Positions 17,405-25,312 of a stretch of DNA of 64,000 bases are shown one piece after another. The notes beneath the pieces are model-generated. The model did no database searches, was not told the DNA's origin, and saw nothing but the letters and a program-made list of their open reading frames with translations. This stretch comes from Acidimicrobiales bacterium. Lineage in GTDB: Bacteria > Actinomycetota > Acidimicrobiia > Acidimicrobiales > Acidimicrobilacustridaceae. A program made the position numbers and the translations under genes. The stretch is from assembly GCA_025455885.1 (NCBI GenBank), contig JALOLR010000015.1, forward strand, positions 1 to 64,000. Reading direction: 5' to 3'. The first letter of the stretch is position 1; every line of letters begins with the position of its first letter.

Positions 17405-18367
17405 TCAGCCGGCGAAGGCCTCGGTGAGCACCTCGGGGACCGCGCTGGGCCCGTCGAGCGTGTGGCACCGCGCGCCCACCGCCGCGGCCAGGCGCCGGGC
17501 GTCCTCGGCGTCGTCGGTGGGCGCCACCAGCACGAGCTCGTCGAGCGCGGCCGCCGCCGCCGTCGGGTCGTCGCCGAGGGTGGCCCGGGCGTCGGACAGG
17601 ACGACGGCGACGCGCCGCGCCGCGGTCGAGCGGTCGAGCTGCTCCCTGGCGGCGCGCAGCGCGGCGGCGAGGTCGGTCGGGCCGTGGCCGCGCAGGCAGA
17701 ACAGGTCGTCGACGACCTCCTCCACCGGCCGGGCCGATCCTTGTGGCGCCAGCACGACGACCCGCTCGGCGAAGGCCAGGACCGACGTGTCGAGGGGGGA
17801 GCGCCACCTGCACGCCGCGGCGGCCATGGCCGCCGTGGCCAGCCGGGCACCGCCCATCGAGCCCGACCGGTCGACCACGAGGCAGACGGCCAGCTCGGGA
17901 CGTCCCCACTCGCGCGCCCGCAGGTCCGCGAGGTTCGGTGCGCTGCCGGTGGCACGGGCGTCGACCAGCGCGTCGATCGACCGGTCGAGGTCGACGTCGG
18001 CGAGGGCGCGATCGGCGGCCACGTCGCGCAGCCGTCCCACGCCTCGGCGGCGCACCGCGCCGGTGCGACCGAGGTCCACGACGAGGCGACCGGCCAGTCG
18101 GCGGGCCGTGGCCCTCAGGCGCTCGTCGGTGGCGCCGGTCAGCTCGGCGAGCAGGGTCAGGGCGGCGTCGGGGTCGTCGGCGAAGGCGTCGTCGAGGGCG
18201 GCCTCGTCCAGGACGCCCACCTCGGGGGAGACCTCTGCGAAGTGAGGTCGGCGGGCCAGCTCCCGGCGGGACGTCGTGCGCCGCCGGGCCTCGTCGACGG
18301 CCTCGCGGCCCGCAGCGCCCTCGTCGACCCGGTCGTCCCCCGTGCCACCCCCCGCGTGGGGGGTCAG
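17405..18367 (-). CDS. VWA-domain protein (CoxE/MoxR-partner type)
   Basis: About 320 residues. The N-terminal half is Arg/Ala-rich and helical; the C-terminal half is a von Willebrand A domain with the metal-adhesion site LVVDRSGSMGG near residue 165, HGPTDLAAAL (the conserved Thr) and VVLSDAR. It has no TM segment. MoxR-VWA pairs act as chaperone systems that insert metals or remodel enzymes. The start is unclear: no ATG lies near the 5' end, and I give a CTG overlapping the MoxR stop as the tightest coupling; an in-frame GTG at 18487 is the alternative. A perfect 14-bp GC palindrome (17383-17396) follows the stop. Confidence 0.75.
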   Translation of the reverse strand: MTPHAGGGTGDDRVDEGAAGREAVDEARRRTTSRRELARRPHFAEVSPEVGVLDEAALDDAFADDPDAALTLLAELTGATDERLRATARRLAGRLVVDLGRTGAVRRRGVGRLRDVAADRALADVDLDRSIDALVDARATGSAPNLADLRAREWGRPELAVCLVVDRSGSMGGARLATAAMAAAACRWRSPLDTSVLAFAERVVVLAPQGSARPVEEVVDDLFCLRGHGPTDLAAALRAAREQLDRSTAARRVAVVLSDARATLGDDPTAAAAALDELVLVAPTDDAEDARRLAAAVGARCHTLDGPSAVPEVLTEAFAG

Positions 18368-19326
18368 GCTTTTCCCGCGTCGGCGCGGCCGCTCCCGGTG
18401 TCCGGGCGGGTCGTGCCGCCCCCGTCGGGGTCGGCGGCCGACGCCGCCCACAGCTCGCGGACCAGGTCCTCGGCGCTGCGGCCGCACCCCTCCCGCATGC
18501 GGATCCGACCCGAGAGCGCCGCCAGGGCGGCGTCGAGGCCGGTGGCGTCGTCGTCGGAGCCGGTGCTCCGGAGGGCGGCGAGGCGATCGGCCACCGTCAC
18601 GAGGTCGATGGCCCCCCGCACCGAGGAACCGACCCGCACGTCGGGGTGGTCACGTGTCGCCCGCACCACGCGAACCGCCCGTCGCACCAGCGGCTCGACC
18701 GCCGTGGGATCGGCCCGGCGGACGATCTCGCGTTCCGCGTCCTCGTCCTGGTAGCCCATGGCCACCCGGCACACCCGGTCGTAGACCGCCGAGGAGATGC
18801 GGGCGGTGCCGATGGCGTCGAAGGGGTTCATGGCGGCCACCACCCGGAACCCCGGCGCCGCCTCGACCCGGCCGAGCCGCGGGACGTGGAGCTCGCCCTC
18901 GCTCATGGCGGTGATGACGACGTTCAGCGTCTCCTCGGGGACCCGGTTGATCTCCTCGAGGTAGAGCAGGGCCCCGGTGCGCATCGCGTCGATCAGCGGG
19001 CCGTCGAGGAACACCTCGGGCCGGTAGCCCTCGGCCAGCACCCGGGCCGGATCGAAGGATCCGGTCAGGCGGGCCGGGGTCAGCTCGGCGTTGCCCTCGA
19101 CGAACACGAGGTCGAGGCCGGCCGCGCCGGCCAGCGCCCTCAACAGGGTGGACTTGCCGGTGCCGGGGGGACCCTCGAGGAGGACGTGGCGTTCGGCGGC
19201 GAGGGCGGCGAGCACGACCTCGATCTCGGGGCGTCGCCCGACCATGGTGGCGTCGAGGTCGTCGACGACGGCCTTCGTGAGGGCGATGCCGGTCGGGGCG
19301 GCCGGCGGCTCCTCCGGCGCGCTCAC
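18364..19326 (-). CDS. MoxR-family AAA+ ATPase
   Basis: 320 residues. Walker A is EGPPGTGKSTLLRAL near residue 55, Walker B is LLYLEEINR (Glu where most MoxR proteins have Asp), and sensor 1 is AAMNPFD near 165. MoxR ATPases form hexamers that work with VWA proteins to mature other enzymes. The GTG start overlaps the SDR stop (GTGA), and the stop abuts the VWA gene, so SDR, MoxR and VWA are tightly coupled. Confidence 0.87.
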   Translation of the reverse strand: MSAPEEPPAAPTGIALTKAVVDDLDATMVGRRPEIEVVLAALAAERHVLLEGPPGTGKSTLLRALAGAAGLDLVFVEGNAELTPARLTGSFDPARVLAEGYRPEVFLDGPLIDAMRTGALLYLEEINRVPEETLNVVITAMSEGELHVPRLGRVEAAPGFRVVAAMNPFDAIGTARISSAVYDRVCRVAMGYQDEDAEREIVRRADPTAVEPLVRRAVRVVRATRDHPDVRVGSSVRGAIDLVTVADRLAALRSTGSDDDATGLDAALAALSGRIRMREGCGRSAEDLVRELWAASAADPDGGGTTRPDTGSGRADAGKA

Positions 19327-20141
19327 GGGCGGAACCCGCCGTCGACGTCGAGCACGGCGCCCGTGAGCGCTCCCGGGGCGTCGGTGCACAACCAGGCGAT
19401 GGTGGCGGCGATCTCGTCGGGGTCGATGGCCCGCTGGATGCGGGTCTGGCGAGCGAACGACCCGGGCTCGGACAGCCCGTAGATAACCGCGCTGGCGTGG
19501 AGCATCTCGGTCATCGTCGACCCCGGGGCCACGGCGTTGGCCGTCACGCCGGTGGGGCCCAACTCGGCGGCGAGGGCCTTCACCAGCCCGGCCACGCCGT
19601 GCTTCGACGCGCTGTAGGCGGCCAGGCTGGGCAGGCCGTGGTGGGCGGCGCTCGAGGCCACGGCCACGAAGCGACCCCGGCGCGGCTCCGGGCGGGCCAG
19701 CAGGTGCGGCACACCGGCCCGGGCCAGGTGGAACACACCGGTGAGGTTCACGTCGATCATGGCGTGCCACGCGGCGTCGTCGGTCTCCCAGGTCGGCGGC
19801 CCGCCCGCCACCGCGCCGGCGGCGGCGACGAGCGCGTCGATGCGGCCGTGGGTCTCCGCGACGGCGTCGACGACGGCGCCGAGGGCGGCGGCGTCGCGGA
19901 CGTCGACGGCATGGGCTTCGGCGGCGGGCCCGCACCTCTGCGCGGCGGCGTCGAGCTCGGCCCGCGTGGCCGGTCGGTAGGGCCCGGGAAGGTCGGTGGC
20001 GCCGGGCTCCGCGGAGCCGGCGGCCAGATCGAGGAGGGCGACGCGCCAGCCGGCGGCCACGAGGCGCGAGCCGGTGGCCGCGCCCATCCCCCGCGCCCCG
20101 CCGGTGATGACGGCCACCGGCGCCGAATCGGGACCGGTCAC
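19323..20141 (-). CDS. Mycofactocin-type SDR oxidoreductase
   Basis: 272 residues. Cofactor motif is ITGGARGMGAATG, and the active site has VASSAAHHG then YSASK. Between strand 2 (VALLDLA) and the DVRD motif there are about 45 residues instead of the usual ~25, including PGPYRPATRAELDAA. An insert here marks mycofactocin-dependent SDRs, which hold NAD(H) tightly and pass electrons to mycofactocin. Substrate unknown, presumably an alcohol. GTG was chosen because CACCTT lies 6 bases upstream and the Rossmann strand starts ~10 residues later. It heads the SDR-MoxR-VWA unit. Confidence 0.82.
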   Translation of the reverse strand: MTGPDSAPVAVITGGARGMGAATGSRLVAAGWRVALLDLAAGSAEPGATDLPGPYRPATRAELDAAAQRCGPAAEAHAVDVRDAAALGAVVDAVAETHGRIDALVAAAGAVAGGPPTWETDDAAWHAMIDVNLTGVFHLARAGVPHLLARPEPRRGRFVAVASSAAHHGLPSLAAYSASKHGVAGLVKALAAELGPTGVTANAVAPGSTMTEMLHASAVIYGLSEPGSFARQTRIQRAIDPDEIAATIAWLCTDAPGALTGAVLDVDGGFRP

Positions 20142-20272
20142 GGGTGGAAGGTGCAGGTCGGGGGCATCGCCCGGGGATCCTACGGCGACGGCGACCGCCG
20201 TCCCCCGTCCTCGCCGGTCGACGGTGCCCGGGGGTCGCGCGGGTGTTCGGAGCGTGACGGTACGGTGGCGGC

Positions 20273-21679
20273 GTGGCCGCCGCACCGAGCAACGAGCCCA
20301 CCCGGCGCCGGCCGACCACGACGTCGAATTTCGGGGTGTCCCGGCGTGAGAGCCACGACGCCTCGGGCTTCTACGGACGCTTCCGGCCACCCGAGCTGTC
20401 GACGGACAGCGCGGTGGCTCCTCCGCAGCCCGTCGACGAGCCCTTCGTGTGCGGCGACGCTCGCCGCATGACCTCGGTCGGCGACGCCAGCGTGGCCCTC
20501 GTCGTGACCTCGCCTCCCTATTTTGCCGGCAAACAGTATGAGGAGGAGCTCGGCCGCGACGGCGTGCCGGCGTCCTACATCGAGTACCTGGCGATGCTGC
20601 GTGACGTGTTCGCCGAGTGCGTGCGGGTGCTCGAGCCGGGTGGCCGGATCGCCGTCAACGTGGCCAACCTGGGGCGCAAGCCGTACCGGTCGCTGTCCGC
20701 CGACGTGATCGGACTCCTCCAGGACGACCTCGGTCTGTTGCTGCGGGGCGAGGTGATCTGGCAGAAGGCCGAGGGGGCCAGCGGCTCGTGTGCGTGGGGG
20801 TCGTTCCGCAGCGCGGCGAACCCGGTCCTGCGCGATGTCACCGAGCGGGTCGTGATCGCCAGCAAGGGCCGCTTCGACCGGGCCCTCTCGACGAAGCAGC
20901 GGGCGGCGGCGGGGCTCCCCAGCGAGAGCACGGTGGGCACCGACGACTTCATGGCCCTCACCCTCGACGTGTGGTCGGTCCCCACCGAGAGCGCGCGCCG
21001 CGTCGGCCATCCCGCCCCGTTCCCGGTCGAGCTGCCCGAGCGGCTCATCCGGCTCTACACGTTCGCGGACGACCTGGTCCTCGACCCGTTCATGGGGAGC
21101 GGGTCCACCCTCGTCGCGGCCGCGACCACCGGCCGCCGCTACGTGGGCTACGACCTCGATCCGGCCTATGTCGCGTTGGCGCGTGAGCGGGTGGCGGCGT
21201 CGGTCGGCGGCGACGGCGGTCACCCGGACCGGTTCGGCGCGGCCCCCGCCGGCGGCGAGGGGCGTTCGTCGCGGGCCTGGGCCGAGGACGTCCTCGTCGA
21301 TGCAGGCTTCGCGGTCGTCGGCCGAGATCGACGTCTCCGGGGGGCCGGCGTCTCGGCGGACCTCGTGGTCCGCGGCCACGACGGGACGGAGTGGCCGGTG
21401 CTCGTCGCCGGTCCGGCGTCCGCCCACCGCCCGGGCCTCTCCCGCCTGTCCACGGTGCTCGAGGTGCTCGGTCGGGCGACGGTGGTGCACGCGTCGACCG
21501 GCGGCCGGGTGCTCGTGGCGACCCCGGACGCCCCCCGACCCGGCACGGACGGCGATCGAGCGATGCGCACCGCCGCGGCGTCGGTCGGCGTCGATCTCGT
21601 GGTCCTGGGCGATCCCGGCACGCCGCGGGCGCTCGCGCGACGTTGTCAGGGGTCCCACGGGGCCACGCCGGGGGTCTGA
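20273..21679 (+). CDS. Orphan beta-class DNA methyltransferase with C-terminal extension
   Basis: 468 residues. The catalytic motif TSPPYFAGKQYE (near 78-90) comes before the SAM motif DPFMGSGSTL (near 280), the beta-class order. SPPY at the active site is usual for N4-cytosine and some N6-adenine enzymes. After residue ~320 there is a ~145-residue extension with SADLVVRGHDGTEWPVLVAG, which looks like a core beta-sheet of a small nuclease-like or recognition domain; it is not part of the MTase fold. No restriction endonuclease or Vsr gene is beside it, so it is probably a solitary methylase. GTG starts 6 bases after TACGGT (20261-20266). Confidence 0.85.
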   Translation: MAAAPSNEPTRRRPTTTSNFGVSRRESHDASGFYGRFRPPELSTDSAVAPPQPVDEPFVCGDARRMTSVGDASVALVVTSPPYFAGKQYEEELGRDGVPASYIEYLAMLRDVFAECVRVLEPGGRIAVNVANLGRKPYRSLSADVIGLLQDDLGLLLRGEVIWQKAEGASGSCAWGSFRSAANPVLRDVTERVVIASKGRFDRALSTKQRAAAGLPSESTVGTDDFMALTLDVWSVPTESARRVGHPAPFPVELPERLIRLYTFADDLVLDPFMGSGSTLVAAATTGRRYVGYDLDPAYVALARERVAASVGGDGGHPDRFGAAPAGGEGRSSRAWAEDVLVDAGFAVVGRDRRLRGAGVSADLVVRGHDGTEWPVLVAGPASAHRPGLSRLSTVLEVLGRATVVHASTGGRVLVATPDAPRPGTDGDRAMRTAAASVGVDLVVLGDPGTPRALARRCQGSHGATPGV

Positions 21680-21756
21680 CGCGGACGGCACCGCACGTGC
21701 GCCGGTCCAGGGTCCCGGTGGTTCGCGACCGGACGCCGGGCTGGCAGGCTGGGCCG

Positions 21757-22212
21757 GTGGCCGCCCCACTGCACGTCGTCCTCGACCTCGCCGATCCCGA
21801 CACGGTGGGGGTGCTCAACGACGTCGTCCTCGCCATCCGTGGCCACGTCATGGGATCGGACGCACCGGTCACCGCCACCGTGGCCGCCCCCGAGGGGTGG
21901 CACCGGGTGATGATCACCGCCATGCCCGGCGGTCACGTGGTGCTCGGTGTCCGCTTCGTCGGGCTCACCCGGAGCCGGACCAACAACGTCGCCGAGGCGC
22001 TCGACCGTCGGGGCTGGCAGCTCGACGAGGACGGGGAGGGCGCCACCCACCGTCACCCGCCGGGGACCGATGCCATGACCATCGCCTTCGAGGTGCTCAC
22101 CATGGTCGGCGCGGCCGGCGCCCCCCGAACCGCCCGTCGGGTCACCGCGGTCGACCCCGCCGGGTCACCGGTGGCCGTCGGCCTCGACGCGCGCCTCGAC
22201 CTCGGCGAGTAG
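21757..22212 (+). CDS. Uncharacterised conserved-looking protein
   Basis: 151 residues, soluble, no cysteines, no TM segment and no family I recognise. It alternates predicted strands and helices, with RTNNVAEALDRRGWQLDEDG in the middle. The GTG is supported by CAGGCT at 21745-21750, 6 bases upstream, the same spacing as other leaderless starts here. It follows the methyltransferase by 77 bases and converges on the SnoaL gene. Confidence 0.6.
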   Translation: MAAPLHVVLDLADPDTVGVLNDVVLAIRGHVMGSDAPVTATVAAPEGWHRVMITAMPGGHVVLGVRFVGLTRSRTNNVAEALDRRGWQLDEDGEGATHRHPPGTDAMTIAFEVLTMVGAAGAPRTARRVTAVDPAGSPVAVGLDARLDLGE

Positions 22213-22226
22213 GGCGTCGGCGGCGT

Positions 22227-22724
22227 TCAGAGCTGGTCGAGGTCGAACACCGGGAGCGGGAAGACGTCCTGCTCGACGTCGGAGCCGGGGGCGGCCGTGC
22301 GCGAGAAGCTGCCGTAGCGGCGGCGGGCGATCCACCAGCGACCGTCGGCGTCGCGCTCGAAGTGGTCGTGGTACACGCCGTAGGCGTTCGTCCGCCGGCC
22401 CCCGTCGACGTCCTGGCGCAGCTCCTGCATGTACAGGCGGGCTCCTGCGGTCCCGGCTTCCACGTCGACCTTCACGACCGAGTTGAGGATCACGAATTCG
22501 AAGAAGGAGAAGCGCTGCAGCTCGGTGCCGATGAACGACCCGATGGCGTCGGGCCCGTCGAAGCGCATCGTGCGGTCGCCGAGGTCGAGGTCCAGCGTGC
22601 ACGTCGGTCGCATCACGTCGTGGAGCTCGGTCCATGCCCGTCGGGTCACGATGTCGGCGTAGGCGTTGTGCAACCGCCGCACCGCCCACTCGTCGAGTGC
22701 CTCGGCCAGTCGTCGTTCGTCCAT
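22227..22724 (-). CDS. SnoaL-like / NTF2-fold protein
   Basis: 165 residues. WAVRRLHNAYADIVTRRAW and the later YGVYHDHFERDADGRWWIA match SnoaL_4/NTF2-like proteins, which act as small-molecule cyclases, dehydratases or hydratases or just bind ligands. No catalytic assignment is safe. AGGGGGA lies before the ATG. It is divergent from the first DUF1214-like gene across a 120-base spacer. Confidence 0.75.
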   Translation of the reverse strand: MDERRLAEALDEWAVRRLHNAYADIVTRRAWTELHDVMRPTCTLDLDLGDRTMRFDGPDAIGSFIGTELQRFSFFEFVILNSVVKVDVEAGTAGARLYMQELRQDVDGGRRTNAYGVYHDHFERDADGRWWIARRRYGSFSRTAAPGSDVEQDVFPLPVFDLDQL

Positions 22725-22844
22725 CCGGATCCCCCTGGTGCTCGCCGTCGCCGCGGATGCGCCCGGCGACCGTAGCCCGGCGTCGGCAGGGCGCCTCCCG
22801 ATCCGCGAGGATGCACGCACGCCGATCCGATCCCTGGGGGAACG

Positions 22845-23954
22845 ATGACCGAACTGCAGTCGCGAGCGGCCTTCGACGAGCTCCTCGAGACGTTGCGTGC
22901 CGCGGCCGACACCTGGGTGGTGCCCGGCCCGGCCATGAGCGACGACGACGTCGCGGAGGGCTTCCGGAACCTCACCCACATCCTCCAGAGCGCCCTCTAC
23001 TCCCATCAGGAGTTCGACCCGGAGCGCCCCGTCTTCCACCGCATCGTCTCGCCCACCCGCAGCTTCACCGGCGACAACAGCGATGCCGTGTACTACGAGA
23101 CGCCGGTCGCGCCCGGGCTCGAGTACGTCGTCCGGGGCAACCTCGCCGGCGCCGTCTACACCTCGTTCACGATGGAGGCCGGTGCCGCCGACGGCGCGTA
23201 CGCGACGCACAACTCCGGCGTGCTGAACGACAACGACATCGACGTCGACGCCGAGGGCAACTACGAGATCCGCCTCGGCGGCCAGCCGGCCGACCGCAAC
23301 TGGATGGACATCGGCGAGAACGGGGGCCGGATCACCACCCGCCACTACTTCGAGACGGTCGAGTCCGCCTCGGCGTCGCAGACGCTGCACGTCCCCATCA
23401 GCATCGAGGTCGTCGACCCGCCCCCGCCCCCGCCCCGGTGGAACGACGAGCGGGTGGCCGCCGCTCTGCGCCGGGTGAACCGCCACGTGTACGACAAGAC
23501 CGTCGGTCAGCCGGCGCGTGACGACGTGGGCTCGATCCCCTTCGTGTCGACGGTGCCCAACGAGTTCCCCAAGCCGGTGGTGCCCGGCGACATGGCGTTC
23601 GCGGCGGCCGACGCCGCGTACTCGATGGCCCCGTACCTGATCGGTCCGGACGAGGCTCTCGTGATCACCGGCCGGTGGCCGGCGTGTCGTTTCGCCAACG
23701 TGTGCCTCTGGAACCGGTGGTCGCAGATGTACGACTACGTCAACCGTCAGGTGTCGTTGAACCGGGTGCAGACCCACCTCGAACCCGATGGGTCGTTCCG
23801 GTTGGTCCTGGCGCACGAGGATCCGGGCCTGCCGAACTGGATCGACACCGAGGGACGGGCGCTGGGCACTGTCTTCTTCCGGTTCTTCCTCCCGGAGGAG
23901 GACGTCGAGACCCCGGTGGCGACCGTCGTGAAGTTCGCCGAGCTCACGCCCTGA
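22845..23954 (+). CDS. DUF1214-like protein, copy 1
   Basis: 369 residues. The C-terminal ~120 residues (DEALVITGRWPACRFANVCL, NRVQTHLEPDGSFRLVLAH, PNWIDTEG) match the DUF1214 region found in DUF1254/DUF1214 proteins. The N-terminal part has strands such as YYETPVAPGLEYVVRGN. There is no signal peptide. Biochemical role unknown; relatives occur in lipid, steroid and xenobiotic gene clusters. It converges with a second copy, overlapping by 11 bases. GGGGGAACG precedes the ATG. Confidence 0.75.
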   Translation: MTELQSRAAFDELLETLRAAADTWVVPGPAMSDDDVAEGFRNLTHILQSALYSHQEFDPERPVFHRIVSPTRSFTGDNSDAVYYETPVAPGLEYVVRGNLAGAVYTSFTMEAGAADGAYATHNSGVLNDNDIDVDAEGNYEIRLGGQPADRNWMDIGENGGRITTRHYFETVESASASQTLHVPISIEVVDPPPPPPRWNDERVAAALRRVNRHVYDKTVGQPARDDVGSIPFVSTVPNEFPKPVVPGDMAFAAADAAYSMAPYLIGPDEALVITGRWPACRFANVCLWNRWSQMYDYVNRQVSLNRVQTHLEPDGSFRLVLAHEDPGLPNWIDTEGRALGTVFFRFFLPEEDVETPVATVVKFAELTP

Positions 23955-25104
23955 CGGCGTCGAACGCCACGACCTCGGTGGTGAGGTCGGCGATCGGCTC
24001 GGTGGGCAGCAGGAACCGCCAGAACATCGTGCCGTGGGGCAGGCCCCGGGTGTCGAGCCAGTTGGGCACGCCGGGGTCGCGGTGGGCGAGGACCATGCGG
24101 AACGAGCCGTCGTCCTCGTGGACCGTCTGCACCCGGTTGAGCGACACCGCCCGCCGGTCGTAGGGCAGCGTCTGCATGTGGTTGTTGAACAGCACGACGT
24201 TGGCGAACCGGCAGCGGGGGAACCGCCCGGCGATCACCAGCGCCTCGTCCGGACCGAGCTCCCAGCGGGCGCTGCGGTACACGTTGTCGGCGGCGGCATA
24301 GCCGATGCCGAGGTTCCCGTCGTCCGGGGGCGGGTTGGTGAACGCGTTGGGCTCCGACGAGACCCACGGGATGGCGCCGGGCGGCATGGGGTGGTGGCCC
24401 CAGTCGACCGTGACCGAGCGCAGGAAGGTGACGACCCGACGGATGTCGGCGGCGGTGGCCTCGTCGTCGGGGACGGGCGGAGGTCCGGGGTCGTCGAGGG
24501 GCACGATCGACAGCGGGACCTCGAGGGTGGGGTCGAGTGCCGCGCAGCGGGCCCACTCGAAGTAGTGGCGGGTGGTGATCGACCCGGCGTCGGGGGCCAG
24601 GGGCAGCCAGTTGCGGCCGTGGTCGCCGGGACCGTCGGCCTCGGGTCCGACGAGGAGCTCGAAGCTGCCGTCGGCGGCCACGTCGAACTGGTCGTCGTTG
24701 AGCGTGTGCCCGAGGCGCTGCGACATGGCGCCACCGGCGGTGCCCATCTCGACGGTGAACGACGTGTAGCAGGCGTTGGCGGTGTTGCCCCGCAGCCGGT
24801 ACGACCGGGTGGGGTCGATCACCGTCCCGTAGTAGACGGTGTCGGGGTTGTCGCCGAGGAGCTTCAGGCTGGGCGTGAACCAGCGGTGGAACCACGGGCG
24901 GGCGGGGTCGGCCTCGAGCCAGAACTGCAGGCCGTGGTGCAGGGCGTGCATGGCGAACCGGCGGTACGACGCCCGGTCCTGGTCGGTGGTGAAGTCCCAT
25001 CGGGGGTGGTCGGCGTCGGCGTTCACCGCCGCCACCAGCTCTGCCAACTCGGCCATCGCCGCCGACGCGGCGCTGCTCGCGTTCGTGTCCGTCCCGACGT
25101 CCAT
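23944..25104 (-). CDS. DUF1214-like protein, copy 2
   Basis: 386 residues, clearly homologous to the facing gene along its whole length: TVYYGTVIDPTRSYRLRGN parallels the YYETPV region, and DEALVIAGRFPRCRFANVVL, VSLNRVQTVHEDDGSFRMVL and VPNWLDTRG parallel the C-terminal half. Function unknown. It is divergent from mftD across 208 bases, so it may respond to the same signals, but no shared operator is proven. Confidence 0.75.
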   Translation of the reverse strand: MDVGTDTNASSAASAAMAELAELVAAVNADADHPRWDFTTDQDRASYRRFAMHALHHGLQFWLEADPARPWFHRWFTPSLKLLGDNPDTVYYGTVIDPTRSYRLRGNTANACYTSFTVEMGTAGGAMSQRLGHTLNDDQFDVAADGSFELLVGPEADGPGDHGRNWLPLAPDAGSITTRHYFEWARCAALDPTLEVPLSIVPLDDPGPPPVPDDEATAADIRRVVTFLRSVTVDWGHHPMPPGAIPWVSSEPNAFTNPPPDDGNLGIGYAAADNVYRSARWELGPDEALVIAGRFPRCRFANVVLFNNHMQTLPYDRRAVSLNRVQTVHEDDGSFRMVLAHRDPGVPNWLDTRGLPHGTMFWRFLLPTEPIADLTTEVVAFDAVRA

Positions 25105-25264
25105 CGGCCACCCCCGGTCTCGGGCGGCCGGAGCCGCCGGACGACGACCCCCGTCGTCCTCTCGTCCCGTCGATCCTGCCAGACCTCGCGGTCGGTCCCC
25201 GCCCGCCGTCGACGGTGGGAGCGCACCGAGGGACCCTCACCTCGGCCGGCACGCCTTGGGGCCT

Positions 25265-25292
25265 CGGGGGCACCGGAAGTAGGGTGCCCCCG
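25265..25292 (+). promoter_or_regulatory. mftD promoter with perfect inverted repeat
   Basis: CGGGGGCACC (25265-25274) and GGTGCCCCCG (25283-25292) are perfect 10-bp inverted copies with an 8-base spacer. A TAGGGT -10-like hexamer (25280-25285) sits across the spacer and second arm. A repressor or activator bound here would control mftD; the same sequence could form a hairpin only if transcription began upstream. Leader to the ATG is about 20 bases, with GGGAGGGCG as ribosome binding site. Confidence 0.55.
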
Positions 25293-25312
25293 TTCCCGAG
25301 GGAGGGCGATCG

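Noticed and set aside
13972-17427. 1151-codon plus-strand open frame across mftF, mftE and the acyltransferase
   Set aside because: Low-complexity product, and the opposite strand carries three genes with conserved active-site motifs.
17335-17955. N-terminal extension of the acyltransferase
   Set aside because: It runs out of frame through the VWA gene and has no domain; the ATG at 17334 starts shortly before the LDGLRG motif.
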